DNA from: CAWACP01 sp963832965
GTDB lineage: Bacteria > Acidobacteriota > Terriglobia > Bryobacterales > Bryobacteraceae
Assembly: GCA_963832965.1 (NCBI GenBank)
Contig: CAWHVW010000003.1
Span: 1,426,001-1,490,000 of the forward strand
Length of the DNA stretch: 64,000 nucleotides
Direction: 5' to 3'
Below, in pieces: positions 43,509 to 51,898 of the stretch (position 1 is the first letter of the stretch; each line of letters begins with the position of its first letter). A program made the translations under genes and the position numbers. The notes beneath the pieces are model-generated. The model had not been told where the DNA came from and searched no databases. It saw only the letters and a list, made by a program, of their open reading frames with translations.

Positions 43509-43862
43509 ATGAGAACAGCGCTGCTTATGCTGCTGATTGGGATTAGCACCGGGTGCGATAGCTCGAAGATCAGCCCGCACCTCAGTACTGACATCACCCT
43601 CAAGCGCACCAATCCGACAACCGTGCTGGTCAAGGTTCTTGTGAAGAACCTCGGGGACCGTGGCACCGTTCCCATTGACGTTGAGGTGACTACGGCGCCG
43701 CAGAACCCGGTGATCCATCCCGCCGCATTCGTCCTGAATCACCAGGAGGTGCGGGAGCTGGATAAGTCACTGGTCACTTCCACCGCCGTGCGCGCCACTC
43801 TCACCGTGCGCGAAGCCGAGCGCGGCTTCACCGTGGCGACGAAGAGCGCAACGGTCGAGTGA
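43509..43862 (+). CDS. Small predicted lipoprotein
   Basis: A 117-residue protein with a lipoprotein signal: MRTALLMLLIGISTGCDSS, with the lipobox Cys at position 16. The mature part is a single beta-rich domain (TVLVKVLVKNLGDRGTVPID) that looks like an immunoglobulin/CARDB-like fold, suggesting binding to another protein or the envelope. It lies ten bases after xseA, so it may be co-transcribed, although no functional link is apparent. Confidence 0.75.
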   Translation: MRTALLMLLIGISTGCDSSKISPHLSTDITLKRTNPTTVLVKVLVKNLGDRGTVPIDVEVTTAPQNPVIHPAAFVLNHQEVRELDKSLVTSTAVRATLTVREAERGFTVATKSATVE

Positions 43863-43869
43863 GTGACGT

Positions 43870-44421
43870 TTACGCCGAAACTGCTGCTCCAGTATCCTTC
43901 ACCGCTTCGATATCCAGCGTGATATCGACGCGGTCGCCCACAAGCAACCCGCCGCCTTCCAGGGCCATGTTGAACGTGAGCCCAAAGTCCTTGCGGTCGA
44001 TGGACGTTTTCGCCGCGAAGCCCGTCCTCTCCCCGCCCCACGGGTCCTTTTGGCGGCCAAAATACTCGGCGTCGAGCACAATCTGTTTGGTCACGTCGCG
44101 AATGGTGAAGTCGCCCGTAACCCGGTAGTGATGGTCGGTCACCTTCTCCACCTGCGTGCTGCGAAACTCGATGTTGGGAAACCTTTGCACGTCCAGGAAG
44201 TCGGCTGATCGCAGATGATCGTCGCGCTGTGCCTCTTTCGTGTCGACGCTGGCCGCGTCGATCTTTACCTCGACCGTTGACGCGGCCGGGTTAGCCTCGT
44301 TGATCGCAAGGGTCCCCGCCCAGGTCCGGAAATGACCAGTTACCCTGGAGACCATAAGGTGCCGCACACTGAACCCGATATTGGAGTGCACTGCGTCAAA
44401 ATTCCATTTTTCAAGGGCCAT
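43870..44421 (-). CDS. YceI-family lipid-binding protein
   Basis: A 183-residue lipocalin-like beta-barrel. It begins WNFDAVHSNIGFSVRHLMVS and carries the family phrases FRTWAGTLAINEANPA, FLDVQRFPNIEFRSTQVEK and YRVTGDFTIRDVTKQIVLDA. YceI proteins bind isoprenoid or other lipids. There is no signal peptide, so this copy is probably cytoplasmic, unlike the E. coli protein. ATG 44421 matches the family start. Confidence 0.93.
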   Translation of the reverse strand: MALEKWNFDAVHSNIGFSVRHLMVSRVTGHFRTWAGTLAINEANPAASTVEVKIDAASVDTKEAQRDDHLRSADFLDVQRFPNIEFRSTQVEKVTDHHYRVTGDFTIRDVTKQIVLDAEYFGRQKDPWGGERTGFAAKTSIDRKDFGLTFNMALEGGGLLVGDRVDITLDIEAVKDTGAAVSA

Positions 44422-44511
44422 GCTGTTGCTCCTTCTGTCCAAGGCTGATTGCCTTGACATCAAGATAGATGCTGGCAGGCACGCCGGAGATGCGGTCTTT
44501 TTAGGGAGCGC

Positions 44512-45624
44512 CTACAGCACCGAAGCCAGTTCCCGCCATTCGCGGCCCTGCGATTCGGCCACCGCCGGATAAGTAATGTGGCCGTTGCAGGTGTTCACGC
44601 CTTCGCGGATGGCCGGGCTTTCGGCGCAAGCCTCGCCCAGCCCCTTGTTGGCAAGCTCAAGCAGATACGGTTGTGTGGCGTTGGTCAGTCCGAACGTGGA
44701 AGTGTGCGGCACGGCCGCAGGCATGTTCGAAACGCAGTAGTGGAGCACGTTGTCCACGAAGTAAACCGGATTGGTATGGGTGGTCGCGTGGGACGTCTCA
44801 AAGCACCCACCCTGATCGATTGAGACATCTACCATCACCGCTCCGCGTCTCATATCCGGCAGCATGTCCCGGCGCACCAGCTTGGGTGCCGATGCCCCCG
44901 GGATCAGCACCGCGCCAATCACCAGGTCGGCGTGGCGAAGCGCTTCCCGCGTGGCCCAGGCGTTCGAGGCCATGGTAGTGATTTGGGTGTTATAGATGTC
45001 GTCGAGATCACGCAGGCGGCTGAGGCTGCGGTCGATGATGGTGACGCGCGAGCCCATGCCCACGGCGATTTTCGCGGCGTTGTGCCCCACCACGCCGCCG
45101 CCCAGAATCACGACGTTAGCCGGGCGCACACCGGGGATGCCTCCCAGCAGCACGCCGCGGCCGCCGTTGGGCGCTTCCAGATAGCGCGCCCCAATCTGGA
45201 CGGACATCCGACCGGCCACTTCGCTCATCGGCGTCAGCAGCGGCAGCGATCCGTCGGCCTCGCGAATGGTCTCGTACGCCACCGAATTCACTCCAGCGGC
45301 AACCAGCTTCGCAGTCAGTTCGGGCAGAGGCGCGAGGTGCAGATACGTGAACAGGATGAGCCCACGCCGGAAAAACGGGTACTCGGAGGGCTGCGGTTCC
45401 TTCACTTTCACCACAAGGTCCGCTCGCTTCCATACATCCCCCGCCAACGGAACGATTTCCGCGCCGCTCAGTTCGTACTCCTCATCGGGAATCGAACTGC
45501 CAAGCCCCGCGGTGGATTGGACCAATACCTGATGGCCGGCTTCCCGCAACGCGGTCACATTGCCGGGGACGAGGCCCACTCTGGTCTCGTTGTCTTTCAC
45601 TTCCTTCGGAACGCCGATGATCAT
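44512..45624 (-). CDS. ald: Alanine dehydrogenase
   Basis: A 370-residue NAD-dependent enzyme interconverting L-alanine and pyruvate plus ammonia. It begins MIIGVPKEVKDNETRVGLVP. The catalytic Lys and His lie in LVVKVKEPQPSEYPFF and LFTYLHLAPL, and the Rossmann motif is VVILGGGVVGHNAAKIAVGM. The C-terminus (ELANKGLGEACAESPAIREG) is typical. ATG 45624 is the family start. The upstream minus-strand neighbour ends 13 bases before it. Confidence 0.96.
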   Translation of the reverse strand: MIIGVPKEVKDNETRVGLVPGNVTALREAGHQVLVQSTAGLGSSIPDEEYELSGAEIVPLAGDVWKRADLVVKVKEPQPSEYPFFRRGLILFTYLHLAPLPELTAKLVAAGVNSVAYETIREADGSLPLLTPMSEVAGRMSVQIGARYLEAPNGGRGVLLGGIPGVRPANVVILGGGVVGHNAAKIAVGMGSRVTIIDRSLSRLRDLDDIYNTQITTMASNAWATREALRHADLVIGAVLIPGASAPKLVRRDMLPDMRRGAVMVDVSIDQGGCFETSHATTHTNPVYFVDNVLHYCVSNMPAAVPHTSTFGLTNATQPYLLELANKGLGEACAESPAIREGVNTCNGHITYPAVAESQGREWRELASVL

Positions 45625-45637
45625 ATGCGAACCCGAT

Positions 45638-46108
45638 CTAATGCGCTCCCGCCGGGTCTTGTGGGGCCACGGCGGGGTTGGGCTGCACGGCAACGGGTGC
45701 AACCGAAACAGACGGTGGCGCCGATAGGGAACCGGCGGGCTGACCGGAAGGGCTGGTCGAACGCCTGGGACCCAGTCCCATGGCAATGAGGGACAAGGGA
45801 GTCAGCTTGCCGTCAGGCGGAAGGTTTTGATCCGTCTGAAATCGCTTGAGGGCGTCCACCGAATCGGGATCCCACGAACCGTTGACCGTCCCCTTGTAAT
45901 AGCCGCGTGAGGCCAGAGCCTGTTGAATCTCCTGGTAGCGTTCGGGCGTGGGTGCGGCCGGCACGTTTCGCCTGGCCGAGTAGGAATGGCTGGAAGAATG
46001 GCCAGACGAGTGGCTGGAATGGTGTTTTTTTCTAGTGGATGTCGCCGGAGCGCCAGACAGGGTTGTGGCAACCAGACACAGGGTCATAAGCAATGCGATT
46101 GGCTGCAT
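45638..46108 (-). CDS. Exported protein with peptidoglycan-binding domain
   Basis: A 156-residue secreted protein. The signal peptide is MQPIALLMTLCLVATTLSGA. A Ser/His-rich linker follows (KKHHSSHSSGHSSSHSYSAR). Next is one PG-binding-1 type helical repeat (IQQALASRGYYKGTVNGSWD, then VDALKRFQTDQNLPPDGKLT), which anchors proteins to peptidoglycan. The C-terminal ~45 residues are Pro/Ala/Ser-rich and disordered. There is no catalytic domain, so its role is structural or regulatory. The His-rich stretch might bind metal. Confidence 0.85.
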   Translation of the reverse strand: MQPIALLMTLCLVATTLSGAPATSTRKKHHSSHSSGHSSSHSYSARRNVPAAPTPERYQEIQQALASRGYYKGTVNGSWDPDSVDALKRFQTDQNLPPDGKLTPLSLIAMGLGPRRSTSPSGQPAGSLSAPPSVSVAPVAVQPNPAVAPQDPAGAH

Positions 46109-46132
46109 TTATCTTCATAAATTCTATCAGGC

Positions 46133-46144
46133 AAAGGATCCTTT
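46133..46144. promoter_or_regulatory. 12-bp perfect palindrome in a divergent intergenic region
   Basis: AAAGGATCCTTT is a perfect palindrome lying between the divergent PG-binding and HDOD genes. A -10-like element for the minus-strand gene (TAGAAT at 46121-46126) is adjacent. It could be an operator; a chance palindrome is also possible. Confidence 0.25.
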
Positions 46145-46308
46145 ATCTTGTGCTGCCGGTGGCGCACCGAGGCCCCCGGGACCGGCGAGTGCATCGGAAA
46201 CGTAACATATCTTTCACTCAGCCCTGGCTGCCATACAAGAACTCGGAGAAATGTCCGATAAGAGCAATGGGCCGGAACAACGGCGCCCGAATCCGGAGGG
46301 AGAGCGGA

Positions 46309-47184
46309 GTGACCAGAACTGAAGAAGAAGCAGTCGTAGCCTCGGGCGACCTGCCGGGCGAAACGACACCATGGGCGCTGGAAAATCTGCCGCCGTTTCC
46401 CGCGGTCGCCACCCAGCTGTTGCAAGTGGTCTCGCGGGAAGACGTGAACCTCAATGAAGTCGGCCGGTTCATTTCTTCCGAGCCTGTGTTCGCGGCTGAC
46501 GTGCTCCAGATCGCGAATTCCGCCGTATACGGTCTAACCAGCCAGGTTAACAGCATCACCCACGCTATCGTGGTTCTCGGGCTGGAACGGATCAGAGGGA
46601 TCAGCCTGACGCGCGCGTTTGGGAAGCACTTCCGGCCGGCGTTGAAAGTGGTTGCCCTTCAAAGGTGCTGGCAGAACAGCCTTGCGGGAGCGTTGCTCGC
46701 CGAGAAGCTGGCGCGTCCCAGCGGGATCGACCCAGGCCTTGCTTATACCGCCGGCTTGCTGCGGGACATCGGCCGGCTGGCGCTGCTGGTTAATTATCCC
46801 GAACCGTTTGCCAACATGCTGGCGGTTTCGCAGTCCAACGGCTTTGACCTGATGTACACAGAGCGGGAGCTGTTCGATGTCGACCATTGTCAGGCGGGCT
46901 GCTGGCTCACCGAGAGAATGGGACTGCCCGCGGATCTGCGGGAAGTGGTGGCCCATCACCACGACAAATTGAACGGCAAGGCCTTCGGGTTGGTGCAACT
47001 GGTTCATGTCGCCGATATGATGGCCGACGCCCTCGGATTCGGCGTGCTCGTATTGCAGGATCCCCCTGGCTTCACAGAAGCGCGGGAGCAATTGCCGCTA
47101 ACGGTGCGCGCTCACGTCGCGGAAGACCCGGAGGAACTGAAATCGGAAGTCGCGTCACGCCTGCAGGTCCTCTTGAGGACCTGA
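46309..47184 (+). CDS. HDOD-domain signalling protein
   Basis: About 291 residues if translated from GTG 46309, which has an excellent Shine-Dalgarno sequence (GGAGGG at 46295-46300). An ATG at 46267 is the alternative. The HDOD domain spans ~residues 25-230: ENLPPFPAVATQLLQVVSRE, then LQIANSAVYGLTSQVNSITH and GLLRDIGRLALLVNYPEPFA. HDOD proteins lack the catalytic HD metal residues of phosphodiesterases and act as scaffolds in signalling, motility or cell-cycle control. No partner domain is attached. Confidence 0.88.
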   Translation: MTRTEEEAVVASGDLPGETTPWALENLPPFPAVATQLLQVVSREDVNLNEVGRFISSEPVFAADVLQIANSAVYGLTSQVNSITHAIVVLGLERIRGISLTRAFGKHFRPALKVVALQRCWQNSLAGALLAEKLARPSGIDPGLAYTAGLLRDIGRLALLVNYPEPFANMLAVSQSNGFDLMYTERELFDVDHCQAGCWLTERMGLPADLREVVAHHHDKLNGKAFGLVQLVHVADMMADALGFGVLVLQDPPGFTEAREQLPLTVRAHVAEDPEELKSEVASRLQVLLRT

Positions 47185-47275
47185 CTCACAGACTGTATTC
47201 GTGCACGCTCATCGCTTGCAGCGTCGCGAACCGCCACGGCGGCCCGAACGAAAAGCCCAGCCAGCCCGTTGCCCG

Positions 47276-48142
47276 CTACAGAGCCAACTTGCCCTGCCAG
47301 GTCATGTCCTTCAGCTTGAACTTGCACTTCAGCATCCGGGTAGCGAATTCCACTTCTTTATCGTCGAGCGATAGCGCCTGCTCGGCTTTCGGGAAGTAGA
47401 ACAAGAGGGTGCCGTCGTCAGCGCGCTCCACCTTGTCGGGTCCAAGGGGAGACTTGCCCTTCGCGGTCAACGTGGTGCTCTCCTTCAGGCGATCCAGCAT
47501 GGCCGCTCGGCGGTCTTCATCGCTACCGCCCGAATTCTGCTGAGTATCATCGCTATCCGCGTTTTGCCTGCGCCGGCCCGACCACTCGGGCAGTCCCGAC
47601 ACCGCGATTATGTACTCACTGTTCGCGGCTGGAGCCGAAGGTGCAGAGGCGGTCGCAGCCGCGGCCGGCTGGGACGGTGCGTCTGTTGATGCAGCGGCCG
47701 GTGCGGCACCAGTTTGTTTGGCGAGCGCGAGTTGCACCGGCGGGGCGCTTTGCCAGCGAACCAGAACCTGACTGGGCCGGCCGCCGGTAGAGTTGCCTCC
47801 CTGTCCGCCACCATTTCCACCCCAGCCTCCCCCACCACCGTTACCGCCCCAACCACCACCGCCGCCGCCGTTTCCGCCCCAACCGCCACCACCGCCCATA
47901 CCACCGCCGCCGCCCATACCACCGCCTCGCCCCATGCCACCACCACGGCCCATGCCGCGCTGGCCCTGTCCGTTGAATTCCAGTTTCACCTGCTGGGCCC
48001 ACGCCGAATCGTTCAGGATCTTAGTGACGTCATCAGCCGTCCAGTCCGAAGGCGCCTTGTTCTGCCAGGAATCGGCGCCAAAGACAGCAACGCACCCGAG
48101 CATCAACACGCTGATGCCGTGCGCCGCGTAGCTTCTGTGCAT
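47276..48142 (-). CDS. Exported Gly-rich protein of unknown function
   Basis: A 288-residue protein with a signal peptide (MHRSYAAHGISVLMLGCVAVFG). A short helical part follows (DWTADDVTKILNDSAWAQQV). Residues ~60-120 are a low-complexity Gly-rich tract with GMGGGGG and GGGWGGNGG units. A Pro/Ala-rich linker and a C-terminal domain follow (LKESTTLTAKGKSPLGPDKV, MLKCKFKLKDMTWQGKL). The start and end resemble a family of acidobacterial secreted hypotheticals that I cannot name. The Gly-rich insert resembles surface adhesive proteins. It probably varies in length. Confidence 0.75.
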   Translation of the reverse strand: MHRSYAAHGISVLMLGCVAVFGADSWQNKAPSDWTADDVTKILNDSAWAQQVKLEFNGQGQRGMGRGGGMGRGGGMGGGGGMGGGGGWGGNGGGGGGWGGNGGGGGWGGNGGGQGGNSTGGRPSQVLVRWQSAPPVQLALAKQTGAAPAAASTDAPSQPAAAATASAPSAPAANSEYIIAVSGLPEWSGRRRQNADSDDTQQNSGGSDEDRRAAMLDRLKESTTLTAKGKSPLGPDKVERADDGTLLFYFPKAEQALSLDDKEVEFATRMLKCKFKLKDMTWQGKLAL

Positions 48143-48241
48143 ATCGGCCTCCCGTAGATTGTGTTGTTTGTCCCCGCGAACGGCTGAAACAGCTACATTC
48201 ACCCGACGTTACTCTGTCGGAGCAGGTTACAAGCGAGCTAA

Positions 48242-48514
48242 CTACGCGGCCGGGGTCAGGGAACGCAGGCGGGCGGCGATGCGGCTTTTGTAACGGGCCG
48301 CCGTGTTCTTCTTGATGATGCCCCACTTGGCGGCGCGATCCACAATGGAAAACGTGCCGGGGACCAGTTCAGCCGCGCCCGGGGCGTCTTTGGCCTCAAT
48401 GCGGCGGCGTAGTTCGCGGAGTCCGTGGCGCAACCGCGTCTTGCGCATGCGGTTCACAACCGTCCGGCGCTTCGTCTGTCGCACCCGCTTCAGAGCGGAT
48501 ATGGTATTTGCCAT
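48242..48514 (-). CDS. rpsT: 30S ribosomal protein S20
   Basis: A 90-residue, highly basic protein that binds 16S rRNA early in assembly. It begins MANTISALKRVRQTKRRTVV and has KKNTAARYKSRIAARL near the end, both diagnostic. ATG 48514 has the upstream ribosome site TAAGGA and a sigma70-like promoter at 48549-48578. It stands alone, as is usual for rpsT. Confidence 0.97.
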   Translation of the reverse strand: MANTISALKRVRQTKRRTVVNRMRKTRLRHGLRELRRRIEAKDAPGAAELVPGTFSIVDRAAKWGIIKKNTAARYKSRIAARLRSLTPAA

Positions 48515-48548
48515 CTGAATCGAATCCTTACAGGTCGCTACAGATCTC

Positions 48549-48578
48549 AGGATAGCGTATCGCCCACCCACCTGGCAA
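48549..48578 (-). promoter_or_regulatory. Sigma70-like promoter of rpsT
   Basis: On the minus strand TTGCCA (48573-48578) and TATCCT (48549-48554) are 18 bases apart. The expected transcription start is near 48542, leaving a ~28-base leader with TAAGGA before the rpsT ATG. Confidence 0.6.
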
Positions 48579-48584
48579 ACCGCG

Positions 48585-49598
48585 CTAGCGACCGACCACC
48601 ACCAGGGTAAAGCTGTCCTTCACCATGGTGGGCCGGGGACGCGGATTCTCGGCGGTGGCTTCGGGCGTCGCGCCGAACTCCGCGGTTGGCAGGTAAACGT
48701 TATGGGTCTTCAGGTCCACAGCCATGGTGCGCGCACCACGCTGGGTGGACACCGATTCCACAACCTCAAACTTGCCAGGAGACGTCTCGCCCACCACCGT
48801 CAGCGTCCCGTCACCCCCATTTGCGCTGAAGCCGTATCCGCCGCCGGGGTCGAATCCGTTGCCATCGACTCCGGGACCAATGGCAGGCGTGGCCAGCACT
48901 TTCCCGGATGAGGCATCCATTACCGCCATCACGTGGTTGTGGCATCCAATGAACAGACGATGATGCGCGGCATCGATACCCATCCCGGATGGCGACTCGC
49001 ACGGGGCCAGCGGCCATGTGTTTGTAACTGCCATCTTCTGGCTGTCGATCTCCACCACCTGGCTCTTGTCTTCCAGGTTGACGTAGACCTTGCCGGCTCC
49101 GTCCGCGGTTGTGTACTCCGGCTTGCCGTCGAGCGGGATCGTGCTCGCCACGGTACCCGCCGCGGCGTCAACAACGGTGGCGCTATTGCTCCTGCCATTG
49201 AAGGCGAAGACACGCTTCGAGGCGGGGTCGTACACGATGGAGTCGGGATTTGTGCCCGCCGGCACTTTGCCAATGACACTCAAAGTCCTGAGGTCGAAGA
49301 TAGTAATGTCGTTCGTCCGGCCATCGCTGGTAAAGCCGCGATTCAGATCGGGCGCCAAGGCGATGCCATGCACACCCTCGGTATCGGGGATGTCGCCCAC
49401 AACTTTGCCGGTATCCAGATCGAGAACCATTACGTGGGTTCCGTGGGAGACGTACAAGCGGCGTCCCGCCGAATCCGCGGTCAGATAGTCCCAGAAGCCG
49501 TCGCCTCCGAGATGGATCTTGCGGATCACGTGATATCCGGGCGCAGCGAAAAGCGCCGCTGCGCCGAGCACTCCCAGCAGAGCGACCAGTCGTGTCAT
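48585..49598 (-). CDS. Exported YncE-like beta-propeller protein
   Basis: A 337-residue secreted protein with the signal peptide MTRLVALLGVLGAAALFAAP. Repeated blades of the YVTN/NHL/YncE type follow: HVMVLDLDTGKVVGDIPDTE, DITIFDLRTLSVIGKVPAGT, SATVVDAAAGTVASTIPLDG and HVMAVMDASSGKVLATPAIG. Such seven-bladed propellers bind ligands or proteins in the periplasm; the function in acidobacteria is unknown. It lies 17 bases after the M13 peptidase gene on the same strand and is probably co-transcribed with it. Confidence 0.88.
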   Translation of the reverse strand: MTRLVALLGVLGAAALFAAPGYHVIRKIHLGGDGFWDYLTADSAGRRLYVSHGTHVMVLDLDTGKVVGDIPDTEGVHGIALAPDLNRGFTSDGRTNDITIFDLRTLSVIGKVPAGTNPDSIVYDPASKRVFAFNGRSNSATVVDAAAGTVASTIPLDGKPEYTTADGAGKVYVNLEDKSQVVEIDSQKMAVTNTWPLAPCESPSGMGIDAAHHRLFIGCHNHVMAVMDASSGKVLATPAIGPGVDGNGFDPGGGYGFSANGGDGTLTVVGETSPGKFEVVESVSTQRGARTMAVDLKTHNVYLPTAEFGATPEATAENPRPRPTMVKDSFTLVVVGR

Positions 49599-49615
49599 AC
49601 GATGAAAACCTTCCT

Positions 49616-51664
49616 TTACCAAACCCTGCAAGCTGGAGCGGCTACCATGGGCTGGCCGACCTTGCAGGCGAACGCCTTCTGAAACTCCGGGAAGTTCTCA
49701 AGCACTCCATTCACGCGGAACTTCTCGGGGGAATGGGGATCTACCTGAGCCAGCATCCGGTCGAACTCCTCGGTACGTTTGCCGCACCAGGAACGCGCAT
49801 AACCGAGGAAGAATTGTTGCTCGGGGGTGAATCCGTCCACCGCTTTGCCGGGCTTCCCATCCAGCGTGTCCATGAGAGCGGTGAAAGCCAGACGGATGCC
49901 GCCATTGTCGGCGGTGTTCTCGCCCAGAGTAAGTTTACCGTTCAGATGCACATCGTCAACCGGTTTGAACTTCGAGTACTCGTCGATGAGGCATTGGGCC
50001 CGTTTCTCAAAGGCATCCGCGTCCGCCTTCGTCCACCAGTCGCGCAGGTTGCCCTGCGCATCGAATTTGCGGCCCTGGTCGTCGAAGCCATGGGTCAATT
50101 CGTGACCGATCACCGAGCCGACGGCGCCGAAATTAACGGCGTCATCAGCCGTGTTGCTGTAGAAGGGCGGCTGCAGGATGCCCGCGGGAAAATTGATGTT
50201 GTTCTCCAACGGATTGTAGTAGGCATTCACGGTGGGAGGGGTCATGCCAAACTCGCCGCGGTCCACCGGCGCGCCGATCTTGTTCAAGTCGCGATGAACC
50301 TCGAATTCCGTGGCTCGCAGTGCATCGCCCGCAAAGTCGTCGCGGGCGATGTGCACCGTGGAGTAATCGCGCCATTTGTCCGGATAGCCAATCTTGTTGG
50401 CCACCGCTTCCAGTTTTTCGTACGCCGCTTTCTTCGTTTCCGGCCTCATCCACGAGAGCTGGCCGAGATCCTCGTCCATGGCCTTCTCGATCGCGTGAAC
50501 CATCTTCAGAGTGCGCTCCTTGCCTTCGGCGCCGAACGTCTGGTCCACGTATTTCTGACCAAGAGCTTCTCCCAGAGCGTTGTCGGTGAACTCCACGCAG
50601 CGCTTCCAGCGGGGCTGTAGCTGGGTGGTGCCGGTGAGCGCTTTCCCATAGAAGGCGAAGTTTTCATCGACGAAAGGCCTGGCCAGATCGGCCGCCTCGG
50701 CGTGTACCACATGCCACTTGAGATAGGCCTTGAGATCATCAAGACTGGTGGCCGCAACCGCGGCATTGAGGGCGCGGAAGAAGTCGGGCACGTCCACGTT
50801 AAGACTGCCGATGTTCGGCGCGCCGACGCTCTCGAAATAGGCCGTCCAATCGATAAACGGACACAATGCCTTAAGCTGAGCGACGGTCAGCTTATGGTAG
50901 AGATTATCGGGATCCCGGCGCGCCACCACGTCGAGCGAGCCCTTGGCCAGCAGCGTCTCAAATGCGAGGATGGCATGGGCGTCCGCGCCGGCCTTTTCAG
51001 GCGTTTCGCCGATGAGCTGAAGCATGGCGACGACGTGCTTCACGTAAGCCGCCCGCAACTCCATCGACTTCGCGTCATCCTTCAGATAGTAGTCGCGATC
51101 CGGCAAGCCTAGTCCGCCCTGATCGGCATCACCGATGTCCATTGTGGAGTTTTTCGGATCGGGCGAGGAGCCGAATGCGAACCACACGCCCACCCCCTGC
51201 CGGTTCAGTCGGACCACTTCCGCGGGTAGACCCTGTTTGTCGGAGAGCGCGTCGATGCGCCGCAGTTCGGGCTTGATCGGATCGAATCCCTTAGCGTCGA
51301 CGGTTTTCTCGTCCATGCACGCGTAGTAGAAATCGCCGATTTTCTGCTCGACGGGTGTGCGCCCGGGGTCGTCAATCGACGCCTTCTCCAGGATGACGCG
51401 CAGGATTTCCTGATTGCGCTGGACCAGCTCCATGGAGCTGCCCCACATTGGCCGATCCGGCGGAATGGGATGCGTGGCTACCCACCTCCCACAGGCGTAT
51501 TGGAAGAAATCGACGCAGGGGTCGACCGTCTTGTCGAGCGTGTTGGGATCGAGCCCGGAAGCGGATTCCGGACCGTTGATGTTCTGAGTAAAGGCGGTTG
51601 CCGTCAGCAGGAAGCCTGCCGCCAGGATCAACCTGGCTGTGGGTATCAGTCTGGTAAGACGCAC
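49616..51664 (-). CDS. M13-family (neprilysin-like) zinc metallopeptidase
   Basis: A 682-residue exported peptidase with the signal peptide MRLTRLIPTARLILAAGFLL. The active site is complete: NAYYNP, HExxH in VIGHELTHGFDDQGRKFD, and the third zinc ligand region GENTADNGGI. The protein ends CRVW, the classical M13 C-terminus. The N-terminal half (DPCVDFFQYACGRWVATHPI) is the family's helical lid. These enzymes cleave small peptides in the periplasm. A decayed fragment of a related gene lies at 54249-54440. Confidence 0.95.
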   Translation of the reverse strand: MRLTRLIPTARLILAAGFLLTATAFTQNINGPESASGLDPNTLDKTVDPCVDFFQYACGRWVATHPIPPDRPMWGSSMELVQRNQEILRVILEKASIDDPGRTPVEQKIGDFYYACMDEKTVDAKGFDPIKPELRRIDALSDKQGLPAEVVRLNRQGVGVWFAFGSSPDPKNSTMDIGDADQGGLGLPDRDYYLKDDAKSMELRAAYVKHVVAMLQLIGETPEKAGADAHAILAFETLLAKGSLDVVARRDPDNLYHKLTVAQLKALCPFIDWTAYFESVGAPNIGSLNVDVPDFFRALNAAVAATSLDDLKAYLKWHVVHAEAADLARPFVDENFAFYGKALTGTTQLQPRWKRCVEFTDNALGEALGQKYVDQTFGAEGKERTLKMVHAIEKAMDEDLGQLSWMRPETKKAAYEKLEAVANKIGYPDKWRDYSTVHIARDDFAGDALRATEFEVHRDLNKIGAPVDRGEFGMTPPTVNAYYNPLENNINFPAGILQPPFYSNTADDAVNFGAVGSVIGHELTHGFDDQGRKFDAQGNLRDWWTKADADAFEKRAQCLIDEYSKFKPVDDVHLNGKLTLGENTADNGGIRLAFTALMDTLDGKPGKAVDGFTPEQQFFLGYARSWCGKRTEEFDRMLAQVDPHSPEKFRVNGVLENFPEFQKAFACKVGQPMVAAPACRVW

Positions 51665-51898
51665 GCCCTTTATTGTAAGCCGATGGCCCGATGCGCAACG
51701 GCCGGGCCGGTGTCATCAATTCCACAAAGGCCATTCATAAAGACAATCTATCGGCCAACCGGCTCGAATCCGTTGCATGAGAGGCCGTCAGTCACGCACA
51801 ATCGGAGTTCAGCCTGATTCGGGCTCGCGTTCCACGCCAGCGGTTAGCCTCGCTTGCCATCCGCTCGCCAGCATTCCGACTTAAAACCAGGGAGAACT

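Noticed and set aside
44454..44482. TTGACA on the plus strand upstream of ald's 3' end
   Set aside because: No -10 element follows at 16-18 bases and no plus-strand gene lies downstream.
51665..51898. Search for a sigma54 or NtrC-type promoter before glnII
   Set aside because: TGGCccgatgcgca was considered, but the -12 GC is not in the right register; no supported regulatory site was found in this 234-base gap.
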